Positions 55,247 to 64,000 of a DNA stretch of 64,000 bases are shown one piece after another. Below the pieces are notes generated by a model that searched no databases, was not told the origin of the DNA, and was given only the letters and a program-made list of their open reading frames with translations. The stretch lies in NCBI GenBank assembly GCA_017522515.1, contig JAFWZH010000134.1, positions 1 to 64,000 of the forward strand, given 5' to 3'. The position numbers and the translations under genes were made by a program. The stretch is from Clostridia bacterium. GTDB lineage: Bacteria > Bacillota_A > Clostridia > UBA1212 > UBA1255. Each line of letters begins with the position of its first letter. The first letter of the stretch is position 1.

Positions 55247-56614
55247 TTGCTTTGGGAAATGGTCAAAGCCGACTTATTAAAGCATAAAAATCAAATTATT
55301 TGCGAAAAAAGCATATGCTTGACATTTGAAAATGTTATTAACTTTGTTGAAATGTTTTCTAAAAAATTATATGGCAAGAAATGTTGCGCTATATTGTGCA
55401 ACTCAGAGATGATAGCTTCTATGGCTCTGCTTAGCTGTTTTGCCTCAGGTGTTACTGCAGTACCGTTATCAACAAGATACGGCGATCTACACTGCAAAAA
55501 AATCCTAAATTTTATATCACCCGACACATTGATTACAGATAAAGGTGGTGAACTGGAAGTAGTCAATTTAGAAAACTCTAAATATAAGACACCACATAAA
55601 CACCCCGCATTGATAATGTGCACCTCCGGAACAACTGGACAACCAAAAGGCGTTATGCTTAGTGAAGAAAACATCTTAACAAACGTAAAAGATATTTCTG
55701 CATATTTTGAAATTGACTCTAAAGATTCAATATTGATTTCAAGGCCTCTATATCATTGCGCAGTTCTTACTGGAGAGTTTCTTACTAGCATTCGAAAAGG
55801 TGTAAAAATATTCTTTTACTCACAAAATTTCAATCCACACCTTTTGCTCAATGAACTCAGAGAAAACAAGATTACAACTTTTTGTGCTACCCCGACCTTA
55901 ATTAATATGCTCGCGCGTTTCAAAAAGAAAAACACCGACTTAGATATAAAAAATATTTGTGTCAGTGGTGAATGTATGAGTCAAAAGGTAGCCGATAATA
56001 TAATCACCGCTTTCCCGGATGTAAATATATATCACGTTTATGGTTTAACAGAAGCTTGCCCACGCGTATGCTATTTACCTCCTCGATTGTTTAAAGACTA
56101 CCCTTGTTCCGTGGGATTCACACTTGATTCCATATCATATAAAATTATTACTTCGTCAAATAAAATGGCCGGAATCAACGAAGAAGGTATTTTATGGATT
56201 AAAGGAAAAAATATCATGCTTGGATATTATGAGCAGCCAAAACTAACAAAACAGGTTTTAAAGAACGGTTGGCTTTGTACCGGAGACATTGCCATTTTAA
56301 ATGATCACGGATTAATAGAAATCAAAGGCAGGAAAGACGATTTAATAATCCGTGCTGGTATGAACATATATCCACAAGAAATTGAATCCGTATTAAAAAC
56401 AGACGAGCGTGTGCGTGAAGTATTGGTATACAAATATGATAATAAATTTACGGGCGTAGAAATCGGAATGAAAATTTCTGGCGAATTTTCTACTGTGGAT
56501 GAAGTTCAAAAACTTTGCAGTCAAATTTTGCCAGCATATCAAATACCGTCTCGTATAGAATTGCTCGATGAACTAAAGAAAAACGCCTCCGGAAAGATTG
56601 CTAGAGGTGTATAA
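55247..56614 (+). CDS. AMP-forming acyl ligase (acyl-CoA/acyl-ACP synthetase family)
   Basis: A 455-aa ANL-superfamily enzyme: P-loop CTSGTTGQPKG near 125-135, YGLTEACPR near 265, TGDIAI near 345, and the catalytic Lys in NASGKIARG at the end. It would adenylate a fatty or other acid and load it on the adjacent ACP. TTG 55247 is favoured over TTG 55238 because AGAAGG is 9 nt away; the same GAATAAATTG context is used at 60283. It ends 1 nt before the next start. Confidence 0.9.
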   Translation: MLWEMVKADLLKHKNQIICEKSICLTFENVINFVEMFSKKLYGKKCCAILCNSEMIASMALLSCFASGVTAVPLSTRYGDLHCKKILNFISPDTLITDKGGELEVVNLENSKYKTPHKHPALIMCTSGTTGQPKGVMLSEENILTNVKDISAYFEIDSKDSILISRPLYHCAVLTGEFLTSIRKGVKIFFYSQNFNPHLLLNELRENKITTFCATPTLINMLARFKKKNTDLDIKNICVSGECMSQKVADNIITAFPDVNIYHVYGLTEACPRVCYLPPRLFKDYPCSVGFTLDSISYKIITSSNKMAGINEEGILWIKGKNIMLGYYEQPKLTKQVLKNGWLCTGDIAILNDHGLIEIKGRKDDLIIRAGMNIYPQEIESVLKTDERVREVLVYKYDNKFTGVEIGMKISGEFSTVDEVQKLCSQILPAYQIPSRIELLDELKKNASGKIARGV

Positions 56615-56615
56615 A

Positions 56616-58385
56616 ATGGCTAAATTCAAAAAGAAAATATTACTCACTGAAAAAGAATATCAAAAATTAATTAAGCAATTTTCCAACACAGCGAAAAAAA
56701 GCATAGAAAAATATCATTACTATGACACTTCCGACTATGAATTTAGCCAAAAAGGTACTATTTTCCAAATAACAGAAAAAGATAGTACGTTTATCGCTTC
56801 AATAAAAACATTATCTTCAAATAAAGAAATAGAAAAAGTTCAGAAAGTATATAGCGAAAAAGACAATTCTTTATTCTATAAATTCAACGCCCTTTATCAA
56901 GGTGTGTTAACCATACAAAGAACTTTATTTTTCATTAACAATAACTACAAAGTTTATATAGATAAAAATGAATTTTTAGAAACTATAGATTACGAATTGG
57001 AAATTGAATATTACGATTTGAATGAAACCTCAATTAAAGCTCCATTAACATTAATTGCTAATGCGCTTAATCTTGATTATGAAGATTTATTTTTGCGTGG
57101 AAACTTTGCAAAAAATAAATCTACTCGTTTTTTTGAAAGAAAAAAACTTTTACATAATTCAATCAGTGATAGTATCTCAAAAGTGCTAAGTGAAGTCTTA
57201 AAATTAAGACCTTCATCCAATTTGAATATTGATAATGATAACATCGATAGATATTGTATTGTTTTTAATGAATCTGACGGAAGCAAAACAGGATACTATT
57301 TTAGCACACCAATTTATAACATTAGAACAAATAAAATTGTTGATAATACCTTTACAAATATCGAAAATGGTTTCCTTGCCGCTGGTAGCAATACTTTAAT
57401 TACCGTTTCAAAAAACATATGTATAGAAAATGAGATAGGCAAATGTGAAATTACCTTAAACAAGAAAATACATCAATTTACAAAGTATGAACTTAAAGCG
57501 GACGACGACTTTATATGTGCTACTACTAACGGAATTGTATATAAAGCAAATTTATCAAACAAAAATACTTTTGAATTCGAATTATTGGTGTCGAAACCAT
57601 TTTTAACTGTCAGTTCAAATAATCAAAATTTTACTTTGTTGGAAGATAAATTAGTACCGTTCTTATCAGTATCCTGCATTGGCGTTGCAGATAAAAACGA
57701 CAACATCATTTCTCCAATTAAACTAGATTACCAAAAAATCGATGATAATAAATATAAAATTATTATTTCATCGGATAACACCGACGGACAATATATGTTA
57801 TTTGAAATAAATCTATATGAAGAAAAACTTATGCTAAATACAACTGTTGAAAGTCGCTCACCACAAAAAGGTAAGGTTTATGGTGGAACTTCTTTTATTG
57901 GTAACACTTTAGAATATGGCGAGCAACAGTTATATTCTAAAATAAATTTTCCTTTATTAGATTACTTGTTAGATCAACAAATTCACAAAGCTATTATGCA
58001 CTACCCCAGACTATCTAATAATAAAAAACCTCTAAGTGCTTCTAGTGTTTTGTCGAGATTTTGCAATTTGGATACAAATTGGGAAACCAAAGCTAACGCT
58101 TCTGGCTTTTTAGGTTATCCTGAAGATAACGGTCAATATTTAGACGTAGATATAACTGATATTTTTAAAATATATGCATCAATATGTGGCGATGGAATAA
58201 TTCTAAAGCCAAAAAATCCCAACGATGGATTCACCGCAATTTCTACAGGCGATAATTATTGGAAACCGCAAATTTTAGAAATCCACTACGAAGAACTACA
58301 AAAGTTAAATGATTGGCGTGAATCTGAAGAGGAAGACGAACCAAAAGTTAGCGAATTGTGGGTTAGCAAAAGATTTCTCATTTAA
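56616..58385 (+). CDS. CYTH-like domain fused to DNRLRE-like region (degenerate CYTH)
   Basis: A 589-aa protein. Residues 1-190 align with a CYTH triphosphate-tunnel domain (LLTEKEYQKL, HYYDTSDYEF, DYELEIEY) but the N-terminal ExExK motif reads KFKKK and the mid R-x-R reads QIT, so catalysis is unlikely. Residues ~215-585 are the DNRLRE-like region shared with 49248 and 60283 (NTTVES, GEQQLYSK, end PQILEIHYE). No signal peptide. ATG 56616 after AGAGGTG. Confidence 0.7.
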   Translation: MAKFKKKILLTEKEYQKLIKQFSNTAKKSIEKYHYYDTSDYEFSQKGTIFQITEKDSTFIASIKTLSSNKEIEKVQKVYSEKDNSLFYKFNALYQGVLTIQRTLFFINNNYKVYIDKNEFLETIDYELEIEYYDLNETSIKAPLTLIANALNLDYEDLFLRGNFAKNKSTRFFERKKLLHNSISDSISKVLSEVLKLRPSSNLNIDNDNIDRYCIVFNESDGSKTGYYFSTPIYNIRTNKIVDNTFTNIENGFLAAGSNTLITVSKNICIENEIGKCEITLNKKIHQFTKYELKADDDFICATTNGIVYKANLSNKNTFEFELLVSKPFLTVSSNNQNFTLLEDKLVPFLSVSCIGVADKNDNIISPIKLDYQKIDDNKYKIIISSDNTDGQYMLFEINLYEEKLMLNTTVESRSPQKGKVYGGTSFIGNTLEYGEQQLYSKINFPLLDYLLDQQIHKAIMHYPRLSNNKKPLSASSVLSRFCNLDTNWETKANASGFLGYPEDNGQYLDVDITDIFKIYASICGDGIILKPKNPNDGFTAISTGDNYWKPQILEIHYEELQKLNDWRESEEEDEPKVSELWVSKRFLI

Positions 58386-58453
58386 GCCAAAACCACCAAG
58401 CACATTTACGTTCAAAATATTATTTATAATAAAAATCGAAAAGGATTGATTTT

Positions 58454-60211
58454 ATGATTTTAGCAGAAAATAGAGTTCCATTTGGTCTCATATATGTTCC
58501 CGAAGAAGATTTTGAAAACAAAGAATCTTCACTTTGGTTTGCCGCTGTGCAGCTTAGATATTACCTGGCACGCATTACTATTGCACCATTTAATATCGAA
58601 AAAGTTAACGAGACAACCCAGAAAGGATTGTATCTATCAAAAACAGATGAATACGATGAAGACGGCTTTAAAATCACCACTACTGACAATGACCAAATTT
58701 TAATATCCGGTGGCGTGCGCGGTATTATGTACGGTGTATATGAACTACTTGAAATAATTGGTTGTAGGTTTTTTACTCCTGATTGCGAAAAAATACCAAC
58801 GCTTACAAAACTTGAAATATCACATATAAATAAAATCGAAAAACCGGTATTTAAATGGAGAGAACTAAATTACACAAATGTTAGAGAAAGACAAAAATTC
58901 ATTACCATATGTCGTCTGAACGGATATCGCAATGTTGTTCCCGATAGTTTGGGTGGCAATCTTACGTGCTCAAGTGGCTGTCACAATTTTGATCAACTCG
59001 TTCCATTCGATGAATATAGAGAAACGCATCCAGAATACTTTTCATTTTGTGACGGCAGACGTCTTGTGGAGAAAAATGATAACTGGCAGCTTTGCCTTAC
59101 AAATCCTGACATTATAGACATCGCTGTTGAAAACGCGAGAAAAATACTAGAAGAAAATCCTGACAAAAAAGTATTTTCAATTTCTCAAAATGACAACGAT
59201 AAAAACTGTCAGTGTGAAGAATGCCTTAAACTTGATATGGAAGAAGGCTCATCTGCTGCTGCAGTTGTAAAATTTGCAAATGCTATCGCGGAAAGATTAG
59301 AGGATGATTATCCTGATGTTCTCTTTGAAGTAATGGCATATTTCCATTCGCGCCCTGCGCCAAAATTCACAAAGCCAAGAAAAAATGTTATGGTACAACT
59401 AGTAAGTAGCAAAACCTGCCGAAGTCATCCATGGGAAAACTGTAGACAAGCCAATTGGCGCACATTCCGTCCTGATGGCACCGAAACATTTTTCATTGAT
59501 GACTTGAAAGATTGGAGCAAAATTTCCGAAAATATTTATGTTTGGGACTATGTTTCTTTCTTTCCATTTTATCTTAATCCAATTCCTAACTGGAGAGTAT
59601 TACAACCAAACCTACAAACGCTTGCAAAATACAATGTCAAAGGTGTATTTGAAATGATGAATGGCTCGGGACTCGGTGGTGGTGAGTTTAACGATCTTCG
59701 TACATATCTACTCTCTAAACTATTGTGGAATCCTTATTGCGATATCGAGCAACATTGCAAAGAATTTATGGAATATTTTTACGGAGATGCCGCTCCATAT
59801 CTAAAACAATATATGGATATGCAGTGCGATTATGTTGAACGTCATGACTGTCACTATTACTTGCAAAATATCAAGCGTTATCCTTTTACTAGCGACTGGT
59901 GGCTAAGAAGATACAATAAATTATTTGACAAGGCTGAAAAAGCAGTTGCCGGTGATGGCATACGTCTTGTGCGAGTACAGAAAGATCGACTTTCTATACG
60001 TTGGGTGGATGTATATTACAACGATATTATGGATAAAAGATATGATGCAGAAAACATCAATAAATTCTTTACAGATCTTAGAGCACATAATATCACCATG
60101 CTAGATGAATGGTGCAACCTTGAACGCACCTATCGTGCTTGGATGGATGGGCTAACGCGTGGTATATATTATTCCACACCTTTCGAACGTGATCCCGAAA
60201 GTCTTACTTAA
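58454..60211 (+). CDS. DUF4838 glycoside-hydrolase-like protein
   Basis: A 585-aa protein. The N-terminal ~110 residues resemble the GH67/GH20-type N-terminal domain (GVRGIMYGVYELLEIIGCRFF), then a TIM-barrel-like DUF4838 region (SISQNDNDKNCQCEEC, then VMVQLVSSKTCRSHP). It likely binds or cleaves a polysaccharide; no signal peptide is seen, so export by the operon's own route would be needed. ATG 58454 after AAAAGGATTG. A terminator-like hairpin follows. Confidence 0.82.
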   Translation: MILAENRVPFGLIYVPEEDFENKESSLWFAAVQLRYYLARITIAPFNIEKVNETTQKGLYLSKTDEYDEDGFKITTTDNDQILISGGVRGIMYGVYELLEIIGCRFFTPDCEKIPTLTKLEISHINKIEKPVFKWRELNYTNVRERQKFITICRLNGYRNVVPDSLGGNLTCSSGCHNFDQLVPFDEYRETHPEYFSFCDGRRLVEKNDNWQLCLTNPDIIDIAVENARKILEENPDKKVFSISQNDNDKNCQCEECLKLDMEEGSSAAAVVKFANAIAERLEDDYPDVLFEVMAYFHSRPAPKFTKPRKNVMVQLVSSKTCRSHPWENCRQANWRTFRPDGTETFFIDDLKDWSKISENIYVWDYVSFFPFYLNPIPNWRVLQPNLQTLAKYNVKGVFEMMNGSGLGGGEFNDLRTYLLSKLLWNPYCDIEQHCKEFMEYFYGDAAPYLKQYMDMQCDYVERHDCHYYLQNIKRYPFTSDWWLRRYNKLFDKAEKAVAGDGIRLVRVQKDRLSIRWVDVYYNDIMDKRYDAENINKFFTDLRAHNITMLDEWCNLERTYRAWMDGLTRGIYYSTPFERDPESLT

Positions 60212-60216
60212 AAGTC

Positions 60217-60250
60217 GAATAGCGGACATTTTTTGTGTCCGCTATTCTTC
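60217..60250 (+). terminator. Hairpin between DUF4838 and CYTH genes
   Basis: GAATAGCGGACA and TGTCCGCTATTC form a perfect 12-bp stem with a T-rich loop; the T-run after it is weak. It may partially attenuate the distal genes. Confidence 0.7.
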
Positions 60251-60282
60251 ATCACACTATTGACATCCTGGAGGTGAATAAA

Positions 60283-61965
60283 TTGATTGAATATGAAAAG
60301 AAATTTTTACTAACGAAAGAAGAATATTTAAAACTTATTAGTTCCCTTTGTGGCAATACCGCACCTATTATTCAGACAAATCATTATTATGATACAAATA
60401 ATTTTGAGTTAAATGATAAAGGAATAACTTGCCGTATCAGAGAAAAAGACAATAAGTTTACGGCTACCATTAAAACTCATTTACCAGATAAAAGTCTCGA
60501 ACAATCTAAAACTGTTGCCAACGAAAAAGATGTATCGCTGTTTTCTGATTACAATATCAAATATCAAGGCAAATTAATAACACACCGAACAAAATTATTT
60601 CGCGGTAATGGATACGAAATAGTGATAGATCACAATGAGTATTTGTCTATAGAAGATTATGAACTTGAAGCTGAATACACAAATGGGAACGAAGATATTC
60701 TTTCTTTCCCCTTAAAACTTATATCAAACACTTTAAATATTGATACAAATGATTTTTTAGCTCGTTCAATAAAAACAAAAAATAAATCTCAACGGTTTTT
60801 TGACCGCAAGAAAGAATTGTGTGATTTCATTAAACCGCAAAAAACATTAGATACTATTTCAAATCTCAGAAATTCTAAGAATATGAATATTGATGAAGAA
60901 AATGAGAATAGATTTTGTGTTACTGTCAACGAAAAAGATGGCAGCAAAACTAGGTATTATTTTAGTACCCCTATATACAACAAGTTTTCTAACAATATTG
61001 TAGATAATGAATTTACATCTGTAGAAAATGGTTTTATAGCAGTAGGAAGTAACTCGATTATTAAAGTTTTTGACAGCATCCAGTTAGAAGGAAACGACGG
61101 TTTTGCCAAAATACTACTTGATAAAAAAGTTACATCATCAACACCTACAGAATTATCATTAGAAAATGATCGCATAATTCTTACCACTAACGGTATTCTT
61201 TATGTTGCTGATATAACAAACAAAAATAATTTTTCATTTGATATAATCGTCGATAATCCCCTCTTGTCAATGCGCTCGAACAACCAAAGTCTAGTGCTAT
61301 TAAAAGATGGTTTCATACCCTTTTTATCCATTGCATGCATTGGTTCATCAGAAGAATATAATTATATTACCGAACCGGCCTTAATAGAAAATCAAAAAAC
61401 AACTGATACTAAATATAATATTACAATATCTCCATATAATAGCCATAATAAATTTCTATTTTTTGAAATCAATTTATACGAACATAAAGCCATACAAGAT
61501 ACAACTGTAGAAAGCGCAAGTCCGCAAAAAAATAACGTTTATGGTGGAGTTTCATTTGTTGGTAAAAGCAATGCATTTGGCGAACAATGGTTATATTCAA
61601 AAATTGATCTTTATATTTTAAAAGAAATTTCAAATAAAAACATCAAAAAAGCTACTTGGCACATTCCAAAGTACAACAATGATTTCACAGAAGTTGGTGT
61701 TTTTGAGTTACAATCAAGGTTTTGTAGTTTTGGTTCTAATTGGGAAAATAAAAACGAAGATTCGACCTTTTTAGGGTCGGCTGTTGATAATGGAAACTAT
61801 ATTGATATTGATATAACTAAAATGTTGATAAATGCCCAAAACAATGAATTCCTGCTCAGCGAAGGAATAATTTTAAAACCAAGACGAATCCAAAATGAAT
61901 ATACCATTATTTCCACCGGAGATAATTATTTTAGACCGCAATTAATTGAAGTTAACTATATATAA
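60283..61965 (+). CDS. CYTH domain fused to DNRLRE-like region
   Basis: A 560-aa protein, paralogue of 56616. The CYTH domain (1-185) keeps its catalytic signature: EYEKKF at the N-terminus (ExExK), RIRE near 60, ELEAEY near 125. Such domains bind triphosphate compounds with metal ions. Residues ~195-560 are the DNRLRE-like region (DTTVES, FGEQWLYSK, FCSFGSNWENK, end PQLIEVNY). TTG 60283 with GGAGG 8 nt upstream puts the CYTH motif at the N-terminus. Confidence 0.78.
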   Translation: MIEYEKKFLLTKEEYLKLISSLCGNTAPIIQTNHYYDTNNFELNDKGITCRIREKDNKFTATIKTHLPDKSLEQSKTVANEKDVSLFSDYNIKYQGKLITHRTKLFRGNGYEIVIDHNEYLSIEDYELEAEYTNGNEDILSFPLKLISNTLNIDTNDFLARSIKTKNKSQRFFDRKKELCDFIKPQKTLDTISNLRNSKNMNIDEENENRFCVTVNEKDGSKTRYYFSTPIYNKFSNNIVDNEFTSVENGFIAVGSNSIIKVFDSIQLEGNDGFAKILLDKKVTSSTPTELSLENDRIILTTNGILYVADITNKNNFSFDIIVDNPLLSMRSNNQSLVLLKDGFIPFLSIACIGSSEEYNYITEPALIENQKTTDTKYNITISPYNSHNKFLFFEINLYEHKAIQDTTVESASPQKNNVYGGVSFVGKSNAFGEQWLYSKIDLYILKEISNKNIKKATWHIPKYNNDFTEVGVFELQSRFCSFGSNWENKNEDSTFLGSAVDNGNYIDIDITKMLINAQNNEFLLSEGIILKPRRIQNEYTIISTGDNYFRPQLIEVNYI

Positions 61966-62009
61966 ATATCAAATTGTTTAGCTTAATAATTATAAAGGAG
62001 TAAAAGATA

Positions 62010-62723
62010 ATGCAAAGTAAAATCAATAAAAATTTTAATCAAGATCGTAAAAATCAATTGTATAACGAACTACTTAAACTTATTGGAAAAAGAAAATCTC
62101 ACTCACACTTACATACCACTTTGGACTCATTAAACCTAGTTTTAAAGCACGATAAAATTATAACGGATCTTTGCAATCAATTTTGTATATCTAAGTCGTT
62201 AATCCAAGCTATTCTTTTTGATGCATTATGGTCCATTAATGATCAAAATTATGAAACTGACAATTTAGTTAAAAAATACTTTGATTGGAAACAAGAATGT
62301 GAAGATATCTTTACATTAGCTCCTCTAGGATGTGACACAATAGCATATCCCGAACCACCAAATCCTGTATTGGAAGATTCAACTACCGGAATCGGCCAAC
62401 TTAGTGCTGCGATAGCCATAGCAGCAAATAACGCTGCAGCAGACAATTGTCTTATTAATTATGTAAAATATAATGAAAACAATTGGCAACACAAAAAAGT
62501 TATGTGGTTTAACCTAAAAACCAACGATTCATTCTGCATTAAAATGGTTATTTTAGCAATTAGATATTTTGCCGAATGTGAAGAAATATTTGGAGAGTTA
62601 TATGACTGTGATAAAAAGCAACTTAAATCTATTGTTTCACGTTATGGAAAGATAAATGGTAAATCAAAATCTTATTTTAATTATTGGTATAAGATTTATG
62701 AAACATTTAAAAGTCATTATTGA
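62010..62723 (+). CDS. Helical lysozyme-like protein, unknown
   Basis: A 237-aa all-helical protein with AAAGGAG upstream. A TTGIGQLSAAIAIAANNAA stretch resembles the TGxGQ motif of lytic transglycosylase-type folds, while the expected catalytic-Glu helix (SLIQAILFDALWSI) has no Glu. It may be an inactive or altered wall-binding protein. No signal peptide. Lies between the CYTH gene and the Big_2 gene. Confidence 0.55.
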   Translation: MQSKINKNFNQDRKNQLYNELLKLIGKRKSHSHLHTTLDSLNLVLKHDKIITDLCNQFCISKSLIQAILFDALWSINDQNYETDNLVKKYFDWKQECEDIFTLAPLGCDTIAYPEPPNPVLEDSTTGIGQLSAAIAIAANNAAADNCLINYVKYNENNWQHKKVMWFNLKTNDSFCIKMVILAIRYFAECEEIFGELYDCDKKQLKSIVSRYGKINGKSKSYFNYWYKIYETFKSHY

Positions 62724-62752
62724 AAAGGATAAAAATATTATAAAAATTTTTT

Positions 62753-62784
62753 GTTGCGGACGTTAGGTGTCCGCAACATTTTTT
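62753..62784 (+). terminator. Rho-independent terminator
   Basis: GTTGCGGAC and GTCCGCAAC form a perfect 9-bp stem with a 7-nt loop, followed by a T-rich run. It shares GCGGAC with the hairpin at 60217. Confidence 0.85.
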
Positions 62785-62794
62785 ATAATATATA

Positions 62795-62822
62795 TGTAAC
62801 GTTACAAAACGAGTTTAAACTC
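62795..62822. promoter_or_regulatory. Two adjacent perfect 12-bp palindromes
   Basis: TGTAACGTTACA (62795-62806) and GAGTTTAAACTC (62811-62822) are each self-complementary and lie 4 bp apart, 55 bp before the next start codon. Likely operators for a dimeric regulator. Confidence 0.6.
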
Positions 62823-62876
62823 AAATATGCGCATTGAATTTTATTCAAATAAAAATTATTTAAGGAGGTAAATAAA

Positions 62877-64000
62877 ATGTCAAGCGTAAAATGTGTTTAT
62901 TTAAACAAAACATACATGGAAATTGAATTAAACACTTATGCCATTGTTTTTGCGCATAGTACACCACTTAACTCAAACGAAACCATTCGTTGGAAAACCA
63001 ATAATACTAATATTGTTTCGTTAGATGAATGTACTGGTCAAATAAAAGCCATTGGTGTTGGCGATGCATATATTACCGTATATTTAGAAAGTGATCCAAC
63101 TATTTATGATATATGCCATGTAAAAGTAAAAGAGAAAGGAGGCATACCTGTAACGTCAATAAGCTTTCCTGTTACAGAATTAACTTTACTAGAAGGTAAA
63201 ACAATGACTCTTGGCGTTGTTGTTGAACCATCAAATGCATCAAACAAAAACATTTCATGGCGTAGTTGTTGTCCTGAAATTGCTACAGTTTCATCAAATG
63301 GTACTATACGAGCAATTAAACCCGGTGTTGTAGAAATCTATGCAACCACAGAAGATCGTAGCCTTACTGCTAAATGTACAATTCGTGTTGTAATTGATGA
63401 AGTAATTGTAAGAAAAAATAATTTAGATACAGAATTATTTTTTAAATCTACAGGTAAAACGTGGAAATGTCTCTTTACCGATATGGTATTTGATGATAGC
63501 AATGTTTCTAATAGTATATTAATTAACAGAAATAATAATAATTTATATAATGATTTAAATGAAAACAATAAAGATTTAAGAATTTACTCAAATGAGGCTT
63601 TAAATCTTATATATAGAATTGATCCATTAGGATTAGCTTACTATGTGCAAACATATGCTTCTTTAAAATACAGTGGAGATTTAATGGGACAAATTAATTA
63701 TAAAGACAATATTTTTAGAATTCTTTTTAAAAGGGAACCGTTGTATTTTAGAAGAAAAAATTTGGAAGAGTGGGAAATTACAGAAAAAAACGGCAATCCG
63801 TCTACATTCGTATCCGAATCAGAAACCATCTTTGGTGCTCATCCAATATATGATCACATCACAAAAGCACAGTTAATATCATTGGCATTAGATGTTGCTT
63901 GGTTTGCAATAGGAATAGGAATTACATTAAAAGGACAGAGTATTCCAATTGGTCTAAATATCTTAGTTAGCACCAGTATAAATATTGCAAAAAACGCTTT
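62877..64000 (+). CDS. Big_2 (Ig-like) domain protein with Rhs-like DPLGLA motif, truncated by window end
   Basis: At least 374 aa, still open at 64000. ATG 62877 with AAGGAGG. Residues ~1-90 and ~95-180 are two Big_2 Ig-like domains (TNIVSLDECTGQIKAIGVGD; PEIATVSSNGTIRAIKPGV). After a polar linker there is YRIDPLGLAYYVQ near 245, the DPxG motif that marks the core-tip junction of Rhs-type toxins, followed by a hydrophobic region (LALDVAWFAIGIGITL). No signal peptide. It may be a second toxin of the island. Confidence 0.78.
   Translation, partial: MSSVKCVYLNKTYMEIELNTYAIVFAHSTPLNSNETIRWKTNNTNIVSLDECTGQIKAIGVGDAYITVYLESDPTIYDICHVKVKEKGGIPVTSISFPVTELTLLEGKTMTLGVVVEPSNASNKNISWRSCCPEIATVSSNGTIRAIKPGVVEIYATTEDRSLTAKCTIRVVIDEVIVRKNNLDTELFFKSTGKTWKCLFTDMVFDDSNVSNSILINRNNNNLYNDLNENNKDLRIYSNEALNLIYRIDPLGLAYYVQTYASLKYSGDLMGQINYKDNIFRILFKREPLYFRRKNLEEWEITEKNGNPSTFVSESETIFGAHPIYDHITKAQLISLALDVAWFAIGIGITLKGQSIPIGLNILVSTSINIAKNA

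Overview
The window reads as a low-GC Gram-positive chromosome, most likely a gut clostridium (Oscillospirales/Lachnospirales-like). This is inferred from the GGGtGRT/Fe-S scaffold pair, the AT-rich sequence, strong AGGAGG ribosome binding sites, rho-independent terminators, a Cna-B surface protein and a clostridial-type conjugation module. No taxonomic marker gene is present, so the assignment is an inference.

Layout. (1) 1-5.84 kb is ordinary chromosome: a LacI-family regulator with a perfect palindromic operator, an Fe-S scaffold plus GGGtGRT operon, a MATE exporter, a tiny membrane protein and a PAP2 phosphatase. (2) 5.85-6.0 kb is a tRNA-Leu(GAG) gene with consensus promoter and terminator, the probable insertion site of a conjugative element. 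(3) 6.1-35.4 kb is an integrative conjugative element (ICE), almost all on the + strand. It holds accessory and anti-restriction genes (an ADP-ribosyltransferase-like protein, two ArdA-like proteins, a DUF4314 protein, a Dam-type methylase, two AbrB-like proteins, SpoVG), a CAP lipoprotein, a 1759-aa Cna-B surface protein with an NlpC/P60-like head, a type IV secretion module (TrbL-like, VirB4), a GC-richer oriT-like stretch, an accessory protein and a MobP-type relaxase, a TOPRIM primase, a VirD4/TraG coupling protein and an HTH protein. No intact integrase is visible. (4) 35.6-42 kb is a defence/decay zone: a YobI-type membrane P-loop NTPase, a small orphan gene, a gene resembling BtrH/C39 peptidase-fold proteins, and two short remnants of tyrosine recombinases flanking that last gene.

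(5) 42-64 kb is a toxin island in two divergent arms separated by a pair of HTH regulators. The minus arm runs regulator, XhlA-like protein, holin, amidase, DNRLRE-like protein, Rhs toxin, then two small membrane proteins (candidate immunity). The plus arm runs regulator, nucleotidyltransferase, dTMP-kinase-like protein, acyl carrier protein, AMP-forming acyl ligase, CYTH-DNRLRE protein, DUF4838 glycosidase-like protein, a second CYTH-DNRLRE protein, a helical lysozyme-like protein, and a Big_2-domain protein carrying an Rhs-like DPLGLA motif that runs off the window. The Rhs protein and its companions lack signal peptides, so a holin/endolysin (type 10-like) release route is plausible. The three related DNRLRE-like proteins tie the two arms together. 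This combination is the best candidate here for an undescribed system.

A second noteworthy pattern is that at least a dozen unrelated ICE proteins end in a short polar or acidic tail closing with a terminal Met, Leu or Ile, which could be a shared C-terminal sorting signal.
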